In this document: positions 45,563 to 56,700 of the stretch, in pieces
Numbering within the stretch: position 1 is the stretch's first letter
How the letters are laid out: each line of letters opens with the position of its first letter
Program-made: the position numbers and the translations under genes
DNA from: Toxoplasma gondii ME49
Lineage: Eukaryota > Apicomplexa > Conoidasida > Eucoccidiorida > Sarcocystidae
Direction: 5' to 3'
Assembly: GCF_000006565.2 (NCBI RefSeq)
Contig: NC_031480.1
Span: forward strand, 6,193,170-6,257,169
DNA: 64,000 nt
Notes under the pieces: model-generated
Told to the model about the DNA's origin: nothing
Database searches by the model: none
What the model saw: only the letters and a program-made list of their open reading frames with translations

Positions 45563-48500
45563 GCAGAGATATAGAACGCGGGAACCCGTCGGTGAACGTG
45601 TACAGATGCTCGTCGAGACGCGGAATCGCATTTGTCTGATTTCGTCTCTTCGTTCCTCTTTTCTTTTTGCGTCTTTCTGATGCGTCCCCGCGTGCTTGTC
45701 TCTGTCACTTACTAGAATAAGGATGTCGCGTTCGTCGCACATCGACGCAAAGCGTCTGAGGAGCACTCTCTCTAACGACTGGAGCATCGCGTGTCTCCGC
45801 AGTTCCTGTCGCTGCCAGTCTTCGTTCTGCTGTGCGTCAACGTTTCTCTCTCCGTAGCTGAGTTGTTCACTGTCACCTCTCACCGTCTTCTCCTCTTCGT
45901 GCAGCACAGACACCAGGTCTGCCTCGGTTTCTCTCTGAAGTTGGCCGCTAAGGATTCGGCTGCTCTGCTCTTGATCCTCATTTCCTTGTTTCAGGTCGTG
46001 TTCCACCTGTTCTTTCCCTCGCACTGGTGAGTGGTTGTTCCTTCGATTCATTTCTCGGTCCTGCGCGCGTCGCCTCCTTCGCCTGCGCCGGACTTTCTTT
46101 CCTCGTCTCTTGAGATTCTCCTGCTTCTGTTGCTCCACCTGATTCAGTAGTTCGCGCGAGTCTGCCTGTTCTTTGTCCTTTTGGATTTCTCTCCGTTCTC
46201 TCGTCGACGCCTTCAGTTTGTCCTCCTCCGCCTCCCTCTCCAGTTCGTCTTCTTCTGTCTCTCCCTCCTTCTCGTCTCTCTTGGTTTCGTCTCTTTCCTT
46301 CTCTTCTTCTTCCGTGTCTTCTTCCTTTGTCTGGTCTCCGTTTTCTTCTTCCTTTATCTCTCCTTTGTTATCTTTTCTCGCTTCTCGACAGAGGGCTCTT
46401 GCGATGTTTTCAACGTCTTCAGACAGATCAACGACGGCGTGTCTGGCCGAGGTCAGCAGTCCGCGAGGCCCCCACACCATGTCTCTCAGCTCATTGACAG
46501 CCTCCAGAATTCTGTCTCTGTCTCCATGTCGCTCGATGGCTCTCCTGGCCTCTGCCGTCCCGGCCAGCTTCGTCTGCGCTGTTTCCAGTGACTCCACACT
46601 TTGCTCCCGCTCCTCCGCTCTCTTCTGCTCTCTCTCCTCCCTCCTCTTCCCCGTCTCCCTGCCTTCCTTTCTCTTCGCCTCGGTCTGTCGCGTCGCCTCG
46701 CCGCTGCCCGCAGGCTCAGCGGCGAAGTAGATATCCCAGGGGCGTCTCAGTTTATGTTTTTCGTCTTGCAGAAAAGCAGCAAAGTTGAAGTCCAGGTGGA
46801 TCGCGGACTGAGCGTGTGCGCGACAGAGTGGAGGTGCGTAGACAATTCCGAGAAGCCCCGAGCGTTGAACAGCCGACAGGAACCGCCGTAGTCGCTTCTC
46901 GATGAGGAATACAGTCCAGGGAAAACTGTGCAGGCCTAGGGCGTACACAGAGATTTGTGTCGTGTTTTTCTCGCCAGGCTTTCGTGCATCAAGGGACTCG
47001 ACCCAAATCGTTTCCGTCAGCAAGCCGAGAGCAGCGGAAGCGTCGGAAGAGGTGAGAGCCTTTGTTGTGCCCTCGTCAGTCGCCGTCAGGCGCATGAGCG
47101 GCACGAGGGAACAAAGTGGCATTTCTTCTGCGCTAAGTTGATCGACTTTCCTCGTGCGAAAGTTGTCTCTCAAGACTGCATCGGCGCCCTTCAAATGCAG
47201 TTGAGCGTCTCCTCTCTCTGGCCCCACTGGGCGCGTCTCCGCGTCATTCTCAGTCTCTGGTCGTTGTCTCACTGTCACGAGCTGCGGGTTTGGCTTCTCA
47301 GCCTCACTGAGCTTCCTTTGTCCTCCCCCTCTCGGTCCGTTCATCGCCTCGCTGAGCGCCTCCGCGACACCCTCGTCGGTCTGTCCAACTCGCGCTCCAC
47401 CTGCTGCGCCTCCGCCTTCGCCCTGAGCCGCCAGCCGCTTCTCGGTTGGCTCGCACACCTGCACAGGGCGTCGATTGCCCGCTTCCGTGCCGGAGAAAAA
47501 AAGCGGATGTGGAAGAAACCTCATGCACTCTGCGGCTCCCAGTCGCTCTTCTGCTGACTGCATGCGCCGGCGCAGACGCGCGGCCAGAGGGCGAGTCCCT
47601 GCTTCGCCTCTCTCCAAGCTCGAAGTCCCTCTCCCGCGCCAGCTGCTCTCGTCATTGAAATTAAGAACCGACGATGGAGAATCAGACGACTGGGGGCAAG
47701 TAGCAGAAGAGGAAGAGAAAGCGAAAGAGGAAATGGTGTAAGACTCAGAGGAACGAGAGCCAGCGGATGGCAAACACGAAGCCGAAAGATGGCGCCGACT
47801 CACAGCTGGTGAGGTGGACAGACGGCTAGAGGAGCAAGGCAACCGAGAATGTGAAACGGAGAACCTCTCCAACGCGCGAAACGCCGGGGCAGACGGAGAG
47901 ACAAAGGCGCAGCCAGGCGGCGAAGATGGAACTGACGAAGAGGAACAAGAAGAAAGACATTCAGCGGAAGAAGCAAAAGAAGAAGAAGATGAAGAAGAGG
48001 AAGAAGACGCGAGAGTGGAAGACAACAAAGACGAGAGAGCAGAAGAAGAAGCGAGAGAAGAAGAAGAAAGAGAGGAAGAAGAGCGAGTCGAAGAAAGGGC
48101 ATCCGACGAATATGAGAAGGCGAGGAGCGGCAAGGCATCTGACAATGCAGACGAGGCCGACGTAGCGGAGGAAGCAAGAAATTCTGTAGGGGAAAGCGGA
48201 AGAATCCGAGATGAAGATGTGGAGTCATCGGAAGGCAAACCCAGACCTGAAAAGCCACAAATAAAAGAAAGCCTGCCTCGAGTTCTGCACGCGCCAGACT
48301 GCTGTGACCCTGGCATCGAACAAGCGACGTTTCGTATGCCTTCGTTCACTTTTTTCCGCGCGCGTTTTTGGCACGTTTTTCGCGCACTTGTCGACCATTT
48401 CCTCGCAGTTTTGATCTCACTTCGCACGGCTTTTGTTTGCAATTTCTTCACCAAAAATCGTCAGGAAAAATTCTTCATCCGTCTTGTGAAAAACGAGACC

Positions 48501-48628
48501 TGGTCCGGGCAGGCTGCGATGGGTCTTCCGCTTGCTTTCTCGAGGATACAAGAAACGAGATGTCGTCTGCACCGTCTGTGTGCCTGTCTCAAACCCACAA
48601 CCTAAATACTTGCACACTGACATACAAG

Positions 48629-48661
<33 letters not shown>

Positions 48662-50326
48662 ACATACGTGTCTACATGTATATGTGTTGCATCTACATGA
48701 ATTCACAACTGCACGTACATGCAAATATATCCTTTGTACAGATACATGCCTCTATTGTGGCTCACGCGTTTGTTGTATACAGATCTACATCGTGGAAATA
48801 CGCATAGGAATATGCATATGTCCATATACATATCTATATATCTATGTATATATATATATATATATATATATACATTATACCGCATTTCTACAGATATCTA
48901 CCTCTTCTTCAACCGATGTATTTTAAAGATACAGAGTTACTCCCTTTTTTATGACGAGAGTGGAAGACTGAAAGGACAGTGAACTCGCGAAGCAGCCATG
49001 AAACATCAGATTATTTTCGTTCGACTCACGCCTTTCCTTGTGTGCTCGGAGTCGCGTGCAGCGTCTTAGGACCCGTAGAGCTGCGAGTCTTCTTGCCACT
49101 CTCTTGGCTTTGTCCGCTTTTGTGTTCTTCAGGTTTTCCGGGTCTCCGCGTTTATTCACCATGCCGTAAAAACGTCCAGTCAAACTCTCCTCCACTCGAT
49201 TCTTCGTGTTTCCTCCCTTCGCTGCATCTGTCAGAAGCCACTGGCGGGCGGGAACCACCGGGGACGTGAGAGGGCGTTTGGCTGTCGCGCTGAAGGCCAG
49301 AGTGTCTTTCCCTCCTTTCTCTGGACTCGTGTCGTTTGTGAAACGTATCTCGAGTTCCCTGGAAGCGTTCCCTGCTCTCATCTTGTTTTCTCTTTTACCG
49401 CTCTGCCTCTCTCTCAAGGAGCCTCTGTGCACCTCTGCGGATGCTGCGAAATGCTTATGACGCCGGCGAGGAAGTGGAGCAAGCGTCCATTCCTTTAGCA
49501 CGTCAGAGAGCGTGGAGATGTTACTGTTAAACGATGCGCGGAGCAACGCAGACTCAGCTTGCCTAGACTTTGCGTGTCTCGCCACTCTTCCAGCCTGTTC
49601 GTCTTCATTCCCTTCGTTTTCGGGAGGTTCTTGCGAGCCTGGTGGGCGACGCGTAGTGTCTTGTAACTGTTGACATCTTTCGCGCGTCGCTTCTCCCACA
49701 GAGTCCCTCGCTTGCTCCTTGGCGGCTCGCCCGCGCCTTGCCGAGAGCGCAGGCGCGGCTGCAGACGTCGGGGGAGTGCTTTGGACTCGTTCGGACGTTT
49801 CCGGTCTTTCTGGGCGGCTCGGCACTTCGCTCACATCTGCCTCTCTGGCGCTGGCATTTCCGGCCGCCTCGTCTTCCCGAGGGATCCCTTCTCCTTCGCG
49901 CTCTCCCCCTTCAAAAGGCAGACGTGCATGCGGCGGCAACGCCGACACAGCCCCATGCTCAGCCGCGGCAACAGCCAAGGAAGCAGAAAAGAGAGAAGAG
50001 GAAGACGACGATGCAGAAGCAGCCGAGGAGTCAAGGGCAAGTGACGCCAGGTGAGGACCGGAGCGCCAGATGACTGTCTCGTCGACGTGGAAAGGAGAAG
50101 AGAGACGTTCATCAGAGTCGACATAGACGGAGGTCAATGAGGAGACAAGAGGCAAAGAAGAAGGAGCCTGCGGCTGTAACGACGCGGAGCGACGCCTGTC
50201 GGATGGCGCCTCTCTGAAGTGTCTGCGTTGTTCGAGAGACGACACCCTCGCAAAGGCGCTGTTCGTCGAGTCTAGAAGAAGAAGACAGACACGTGGACAT
50301 TCCTCTGTTAGGACATCTTTCCACAT
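44187..50326 (-). CDS. Unknown 1421-residue protein, five exons
   Basis: I do not recognise the protein, but the gene model is well constrained. Exons on the minus strand are 50326-49030 (donor GTGAGT), 48246-45713 (acceptor after cttttcag, donor GTAAGT), 44926-44548 (donor GTGAGT), 44460-44423 (donor GTGAGA) and 44204-44187 (stop TAG), and phases match at every junction. The ATG at 50326 is fixed by an in-frame TGA immediately upstream. Ordered-looking segments are the N-terminus (MWKDVLTEECPRVCLLLLDS), a block in exon 2 (SVYALGLHSFPWTVFLIEKR) continuing into GLLGIVYAPPLC and LRRPWDIYFAAEP, and LFLVGSTAGEAERLFVEVVL in exon 3. Between them lie a large poly-Ser region, an acidic Glu/Lys run, and a basic run (GKKVRRRRRRRRA). 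The basic run could act as a nuclear signal. An alternative donor at 44594 (GTAAGA) would shorten exon 3. Confidence 0.72.
45517..45563. repeat. (TA)n microsatellite
   Basis: About 19 TA units preceded by TATG units, in the intron between exons 2 and 3 of the 1421-residue protein gene. Confidence 0.95.
48628..48664. repeat. (TA)n microsatellite
   Basis: About 14 TA units in intron 1 of the 1421-residue protein gene. Confidence 0.95.
48826..48874. repeat. (TATC)n/(TA)n microsatellite
   Basis: Short TATATC units lead into about 11 perfect TA units, in the same intron as the previous repeat. Confidence 0.92.
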
Positions 50327-50667
50327 TCAGAGAGAAGACAGAAAAACGAAAAGCACAGCGTTTCTCCTTCCTCAGGAAACCGTCACAGTGCCCAGAACTC
50401 AGGCGGCACCTCTGAGCTCGACGTCAAAGCGAAGCGGCGCCGCGTTTCGCCGTTCGGCTGGGTTCGCGGTTCGTTGAATCCAGATATGCATGAAGTCGTT
50501 CTAGAACGATTTGCTCCGTTTGTGATTCAAGGGATGAAAACACAGTGCACAGAACTCAGTCGCCGGGGCTCCTCAATTCCTTGCTTCTGAGGAGTCGGTC
50601 CTTTGAAGGTGGACTGCTGGATCAGGTCTATCAGGCTAGCAGGTGCTTCTTTACCGGTGTCATCTTG

Positions 50668-51841
50668 TTAGTGACTTGACAGGTCCTCGAATACTGAAAG
50701 TAGTAACTCCTGTTGTGAGAGTCAGACAACCGACTGCACTGTATTGGCTTCCCGACGCACCGTGTCGCGTGCACGTCCATCGTCTTATTTAAAGCGGCAA
50801 TTTGGATGTGAAGCAAAGCACAAACGCCGAAAACAGCCATCGCGTGGATTTACCGCTGTCTCGAATTCTCATCGGCATCGTCGAGGTGTTTGGCAGGCAC
50901 ACCGTATATGTTTCAATACTTTTTCGTTTCGTCCTTCGCTCACCGGGACTGGACTGCACCAAGGCGTTGGATTGACCTGAAAACCTTCGAAATGGGTCGT
51001 TGACCACGAAGGCCGCAGGAGGCGCCAGGGATCGTGTGAATATCAGCTTTGCTCCTTCGAGGTCTCCAGGCGTCTCTTTCACAAATATCGCTCCCTCTGG
51101 GCTGTGCGAAAACAACGCACCTGCGGTGATGCAGAAAAAAAAGAAGCAGGACTCTGCCAATGGACGAAACAGGTAGAAGAGCGAGCCCTGAAGGATGAAC
51201 CATCTCCGAGGAAACACTTCGTAGTGTGTGGATGCTGACGTAAATCAGCATGCGGAAACAACGTGGTGAAAGCCGTTGGGCGAGACAGGAAGCAATACGA
51301 TTCGTCCTGCTCAAAATGCGTTTTGCTTCTTCTGTTCTCCTCTAAACATGTCTGTGCTTTCCTTAGTTCACAGCGCCGTCCGTCCTCTGGTTGTTGCAAT
51401 ACAGATGTCTTTACAGCATACTGTAAACCAGCGCTGCCGATGACGCCTGCGTCCAGGGAGCCACGAGTACCAGCGTGACATTAAGATCCTCCTCGTTCAG
51501 TTGTCTTCACCATTCCGCGGGGGCGCTCACCCTTCTTCACTCTAGTTCCTGCCTTCTTCCCTGCTCCTCGTCTCAACGTTTGTCGTCCGGAGTTCTCTGT
51601 TTGTTTCTTGTTTTACGCGAGACTTCTCCGAGTCCGCTTCTTGAGGCCTTGCACAGCCCAGCAACGTCTCCAGTTTTTTCGCCTCTGCCGAAGCCGAGAG
51701 GGTTGTCCCCGACTTACTCACGTCTTCCGCGCGGTGCAAGGTCCTCCTGATGACGCTGCGCGTTACCCAGCACTCGGTTTTCACGTGCTCTGGGAAACGC
51801 AGGAGAAACCGGCAAGTCGGCGCATGCAGAGGCACGCGCAT
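50668..51841 (-). CDS. Short pleckstrin-homology-like protein, tentative
   Basis: Three minus-strand exons fit in phase: 51841-51718 (donor GTAAGT), 51234-50977 (acceptor after tacgtcag, donor GTCAAT) and 50693-50668 (stop TAA), 135 residues. The segment STHYEVFPRRWFILQGSLFY has the shape of the beta2-beta3 hairpin of PH domains (R-R-W-F-x-L-x-G-S-L-x-Y). It is followed by SPEGAIFVKETPGDLEG, which resembles the next PH strand pair. PH domains bind phosphoinositides or partner proteins at membranes. The invariant tryptophan of the C-terminal PH helix is not seen, so either the last exon is wrong or the domain is divergent. The exon at 51234-50977 could contain a small internal intron that would bring FRPLA directly next to PEGAIFV, closer to a normal PH. 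The 3' end is the weakest part. Confidence 0.42.
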
Positions 51842-52147
51842 TGACACTGACAACTAAACACACGAAAAATCATGTATATGTGCATGTATGCGCACTTGGA
51901 ACTCAGGCGCGAGCCACACGGTCGTGTCCAAGTATTTCTCTCTGCAGAAAGCCGTCTTCTTTAACATACCTATGTGCACAGATGTCTATACCTGAATGGA
52001 AATCGCACGGATATATACATGTATACACATGTGATTCCATTTGCGTACGCATTTTGTTGAGAGTCGTAGGGAGACGCACACCCATGATGCATACACGAAT
52101 AAGCACACCGATGTGTCTCTCTGAACTGGAGTCATATATAGATACGT

Positions 52148-52151
<4 letters not shown>

Positions 52152-52189
<38 letters not shown>
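52152..52189. repeat. (TA)n microsatellite
   Basis: About 19 perfect TA units between the PH-like gene and the upstream gene. Confidence 0.95.
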
Positions 52190-52192
<3 letters not shown>

Positions 52193-52202
52193 GATCTCTA
52201 CA

Positions 52203-53406
52203 TCATTCTGGTAAAGACGAATCAGTGGGGGAAAACGCGTGAGACTTGTTGAAGAGAAATCTCCCCCAGGAGAGCATTCGCGCACCATTGTGAGTCGTGC
52301 TATCGGTGTAGAGGCAAGGATGAAAATCACGATTTGTGTCGCCGAAGAAGTCTGAAAGTTGTTCTTGTTCTTTCGCCGGGACGCGCGTGCGAGCTGTGAA
52401 GACATTTGGTCCATCCTCTTCTCTTCGTTTCCTCGCTTGGCCAGCGCGCGTCTCTTGATCTTCAGGTGTTTGAGAAGCGACGACACCCCGTCTGTCTTCT
52501 TCGCTCGTTGCCGGTTCGTCAGTGCTCTCTGGTGCCTCTTCTTCTCCAGGTACAATCCCTACTACACCTTCGTCCTCCCTGCCTCCCAGAAGCGTCTCCG
52601 TCGCGATGTTCGCTGCCCTTTCGTTTCTCTGTCCTTCTGTTGGTTCTGTTAATCGGAAGCCTGCCTCGACGTTTGCTGGCACCGACAGGCCGGTCCGAGT
52701 CGGCGTGTCTGCGGGAAAAAAGGAGTCCTTTCTCTCTCCACTCAACGCAACATCTTTTTCGTTCTCGTGGTCTTCTGCTGCCGACGCACTGTCTGCCTCG
52801 AACCTGCTCAGTGCGCATACACCCCACTGTCGCGCCCGGTGACTTCCTCTGCTTCTGCGAATGTCTCCGACGGTCTTCCAGTCCGACCGTTTGGCCAACC
52901 TCTGTGGGTCCGCAGCTGAATCGTGTGCCGCCTTCGACGCGACACGCAGCTCTCTCTGGTTGGCCTTTCCACCTTCTTCATCCCGGTCGGCTGTCTCCCC
53001 CTCTCCGTCGCACGGTTCTTTCGATGTGTCTTCTTCCCTTCTCTCGCCTTCGCCCTCTTCGCTTAGCTCGTTTCTTGTTTCTTGTCTCACCAAGCAGTCA
53101 ACCGCCTCCCGGGGAGCTCTGCAGGGCGAGGGCCCTAGCGACGGGGGTCTACTGGCGAACGGAGAGTCTGGAAAGGTGGGCAGAGGAAAAACAAGAGAAA
53201 TCTTTGGATCGCCGGCCGTAGCCAAGAAAGCGAAAACACGAAATAGAGACAATTGGCCAACCCGGCGCAGGTTCCGTATTCAGGCGAACGCTGAGGGACG
53301 CAGGCAGACATGCGTAGAAAGTTTCATTTCCACAAAGAGGAGCAAGGAAGATCGACGCAGGCGAGTGCGCCGTCGCCCGGAAACAAACCTCGGCCACAGA
53401 GTTCAT
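52203..53406 (-). CDS. Unknown acidic protein, tentative two-exon model
   Basis: I do not recognise this protein. The main exon is 53167-52203: its acceptor follows a pyrimidine-rich stretch ending ctttccag, entry is phase 1 and the stop is TGA. An ATG-initiated frame at 53406-53262 ends phase 1 before GTTGGC, giving a compact 94-bp intron and 369 residues; the donor is weak, so the 5' exon is provisional. The product is hydrophilic, rich in Glu, Arg, Ala and Thr, and probably disordered. A few hydrophobic residues at the N-terminus and near the C-terminus (MLSWGRFLFNKSHAF) could be ordered. It lies head-to-tail between the NYN-type gene and the PH-like gene. Confidence 0.45.
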
Positions 53407-53715
53407 TATGCACGAGTGGGGACAACCTGACAGACACATGTGCATGGAGTGTACATCCACCCCATGTCCCGTGTTACGTTGCACAGGCATGTGCCTGTTT
53501 CTGTGTTGTCTGTGTTCCAATTCGTAGGTCTTTTGCTTTCGCTGAACGCTCCTCCACTGGAATGCGGACACACAGCAAATTTAAGAAGAAACGAATCATT
53601 CACATGGAACGAAAGGGGACCGTTGCTCACTTTCAGAATGTCTCGTCTTTTCAAAGAAAGACCTTCTCTGAAACGCAGTCTACCATCTTCCGGCAATCCT
53701 CTCCTGCACCTCTGT

Positions 53716-56700
53716 CTACTCACTCTGGTCCGTGTTGCCGCGCGTACCTTGTTCCACATCTTCTCTCTCTCGCCCGTGGAGCGCTTCCTCTGTCTGTTGT
53801 CGGCGCGGCGGCTGGTGTCTCTCGTCGCCCTTCAAGCTCCGCAGCACATCTGGTCTGTCTGGTGGGATTTCAACAGGAACAAAAGGGGCTTTGACGTCTC
53901 CTCTGTGTGCCACTCCCCCCCATGTTTCTTTTTCGCCTCTCTTGTGGTCCACCTCCGGCCTTCCCCTGTCCGGGTTCGAGCCATTCGCTTTCGCGTTCTC
54001 CTGCTCTCCGCCTTCTCTTTCTGGCTCTTCGATCTTCTCTGCTTCTTCTGTCCTCTGCGTTTCGTCGCTCTCCTGCCCCGTTCTCTCCTTCCGAGACGGC
54101 GGCTCTACCGCCTTCGCTGGCTTCGTAGAAGACGCCGTAGACGTCACATCTGGAGTCCGCTTTTCTTGAAAAAATTTGTCATTTCTGAACGCATTCCAGA
54201 GCGTGGTAAAAACGCTCGCTCCCGGGAGACGCACTCCCGCATCTGAGTCTTTTTTCTCTTCTGCGAAGAAGAAGGAGGCTTGTTGAGAGGCCTGCGAGAC
54301 GCCTCCGGTGGTGGGTTTCGTCCCCCAATTGACAGAAATTCCATCACGTTTTCGTTCCTCTGGAAAGCCTGTTTCCCCGTCCTTCTGAAGATAAAGCGTT
54401 CGCCGTGGCCTAGAATGCAAAGGAGCCTCACTCGCGCCTCCAAGACGGCCCTCCATTCGCGCCCTCTCCGTCGTCGTCTTCAGGCGCCTCAGATGGCGCA
54501 GCTGCCCCCCCTCCACTCGCGAAAACAGCCTTCTCCCGTCTTCCTTTCTTCTGTCCTCCGGCGCATCTGCAAACGAGCCTCTGGCTGAAACGTGCCCCGA
54601 CGCGGAGGAGACCGAGGAGCCAGACGAGATCGAGGACGTCGAGGCGACAGAGTGCACAGAGGAGCCAGGGGGGCCTGGCCAGGCCCTGGGGGGTCGCAGC
54701 GCGTCTCCTGGAGGCAGGGATAGGAACGAGGCGAAGGAGGAAGCCGGCGATGGAGCCCCCGAAGAGACAGAAAGCCGGGCGCGTTGAGGAAGCGGACCGG
54801 GCTCCAAGGCTACGCGATGCAGAAGGGGCGGGGGGAAGAACGCGCTCGATGGAAAAGGCGGAGGAGCAGAGGAAATCAGAGAAAGGGTGTGGAGAGAAGT
54901 CCGAGGCGCACTCGACGCGCCACTCTCAGAGGGAGGAGGCGAAGCCTCGGGCAGAAGACGCAGAGGAGTAACTGCAGCCGGCCGCGACAAGACAGACGAC
55001 AGAGGACCTCCCAGAGACTCTGCGTTGGCAGATGAAGCCGACGAGAAAGCCAAAGACGAAGAACGCGTGTGAGGATGAGATGAAGCAAGAGCAAACGAGA
55101 AAGCAGTGTCGCCTGGCGTGGAGTTCGGTCCAGAAGAAGGTTCCTTCTCGGCGTATGCAGCAGGAGAGAAGGCGGCAGAACGCGAAGAGCCGCGATCAGC
55201 GGATGTGTCGCTCAGCCTTGACTGGTCGCCCTCGAGGCCAGGAGATGTTTTCGGTTCACTGCCTCGGAAGCGGGACACCCGGCGCCTCGCGACCGTTCGA
55301 CTGGTCCCTGTGTCTCCTCTGGCAAGCCCCGAGTGAGGATCCAAATGCGGACGCCCACCCTCAGACGAAGCAGAAAGAAACGAGGGGGAGGCGCCAGACA
55401 AGCTGACAGCCGGAGAGGCAAAAGGAGAAGCAGAAGGCGGGACCGAAGGAGAAACAGCAGGAAAAAGAGAAGCAGGAGAAAGAGGATGGGAAAGAGAAGG
55501 AGAGACAGACGACTCGTGTCTGAGACCTCCCTCGACGGCATTTCTTTCGAGTTCTGGAAAACCGAATGGCACCCCATCTGTCTCTTCGATAGGAACAGGC
55601 GCCCCGGTCGCCATCACCGTTTGCCGTCCCCTCGTTTCAGAGAATACAGGAAACGAGGAAGAAGACGAAGAAGAGGAAGAAGAAGCAGAAGATGAAGACG
55701 CTGAAGACGTTTCACGTGGGTCTGACTGAGCAGAGCAGGGTAGTGTATGTGTAGAAATGGTGGCGTTTGCTTCGTCCAACTTAGACAACACCAACCTGGA
55801 GATTCCTGCCGTAGATGTTTCTCTTTTGAAAGTCTTCAGTTGAGACGCCACACCTTCTCTTCTGTTCTCGCCCCTCCTCTCCCCTGCCTCCACACTGATA
55901 CCTTTCGCCTCTTGTCTTTCCGGATGCAAAAACATTGCTTTCCGGCCCTTGCTTTCTCCGGTTGCTTCGCATTGACCGAACGGACCTGCTTCTCTTTCTC
56001 TCTCAACGCTTGCATCCTCCTCGTTCCATCCCGTCTCGCCTCCCTCACTGTTCACCTCTCTCCGTCCCCTCAGTGTCTCCCCTCTCTCTGTTGTCTCTGT
56101 CTCCCCGACTCGTCCGCGTTCCTCCTCCAGGGGCCCCGTCCACCCCTCGACCCAGGACCCGACGCCGTCTGGGCCCTGACGCCCCGGCGGGTTCGCCTCC
56201 TCCCAACCTCCGGCAGCGCCTCTGAGTGGCTGTTTTTCGACGGCGTTGGCAGCTTCTGAAAGATTGGCTCCGATCTTCTCCAAAACAGGCAAGGAAACGC
56301 TCAGCTCTGGCACGGACGGCGGCGACGAGACGAGCGAAGTCAGAGGCACAGCGCTCGAGAGCAGATCCGGGGCCTCCTGCACGCACTGCTGGTCAGGTAG
56401 CTGCACGTGGGAGAGGCCGAAGTCACTTGAGCTTCGCTGACTTGCCGATTCGTCCTCTGAAGTGTCAAGGAGAAAGTATTCCGTTAGTCCTCGCCGAGGC
56501 CCCGCTGCAGTGTCTATCTCGGCGGTGTGAAAGACGAACGGCGACTCAGGAGGGGGGCAGGAGGAGCTGCCTACGCGATCTGAGTGAGGCGACCGTACCC
56601 AGTCCGCCAAGCGCTGCGCCTCCAGGCAACTGTCGACGCTGGAAAGAAGTGAGGGCTGCAGGGCCCCGAAGGGCGAACGGGCCTTCTCGGCTTCGCTATG

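Noticed and set aside
46173..46730. Long plus-strand Ser-rich frame
   Set aside because: Antisense of the Glu/Lys-rich coding exon of the 1421-residue protein.
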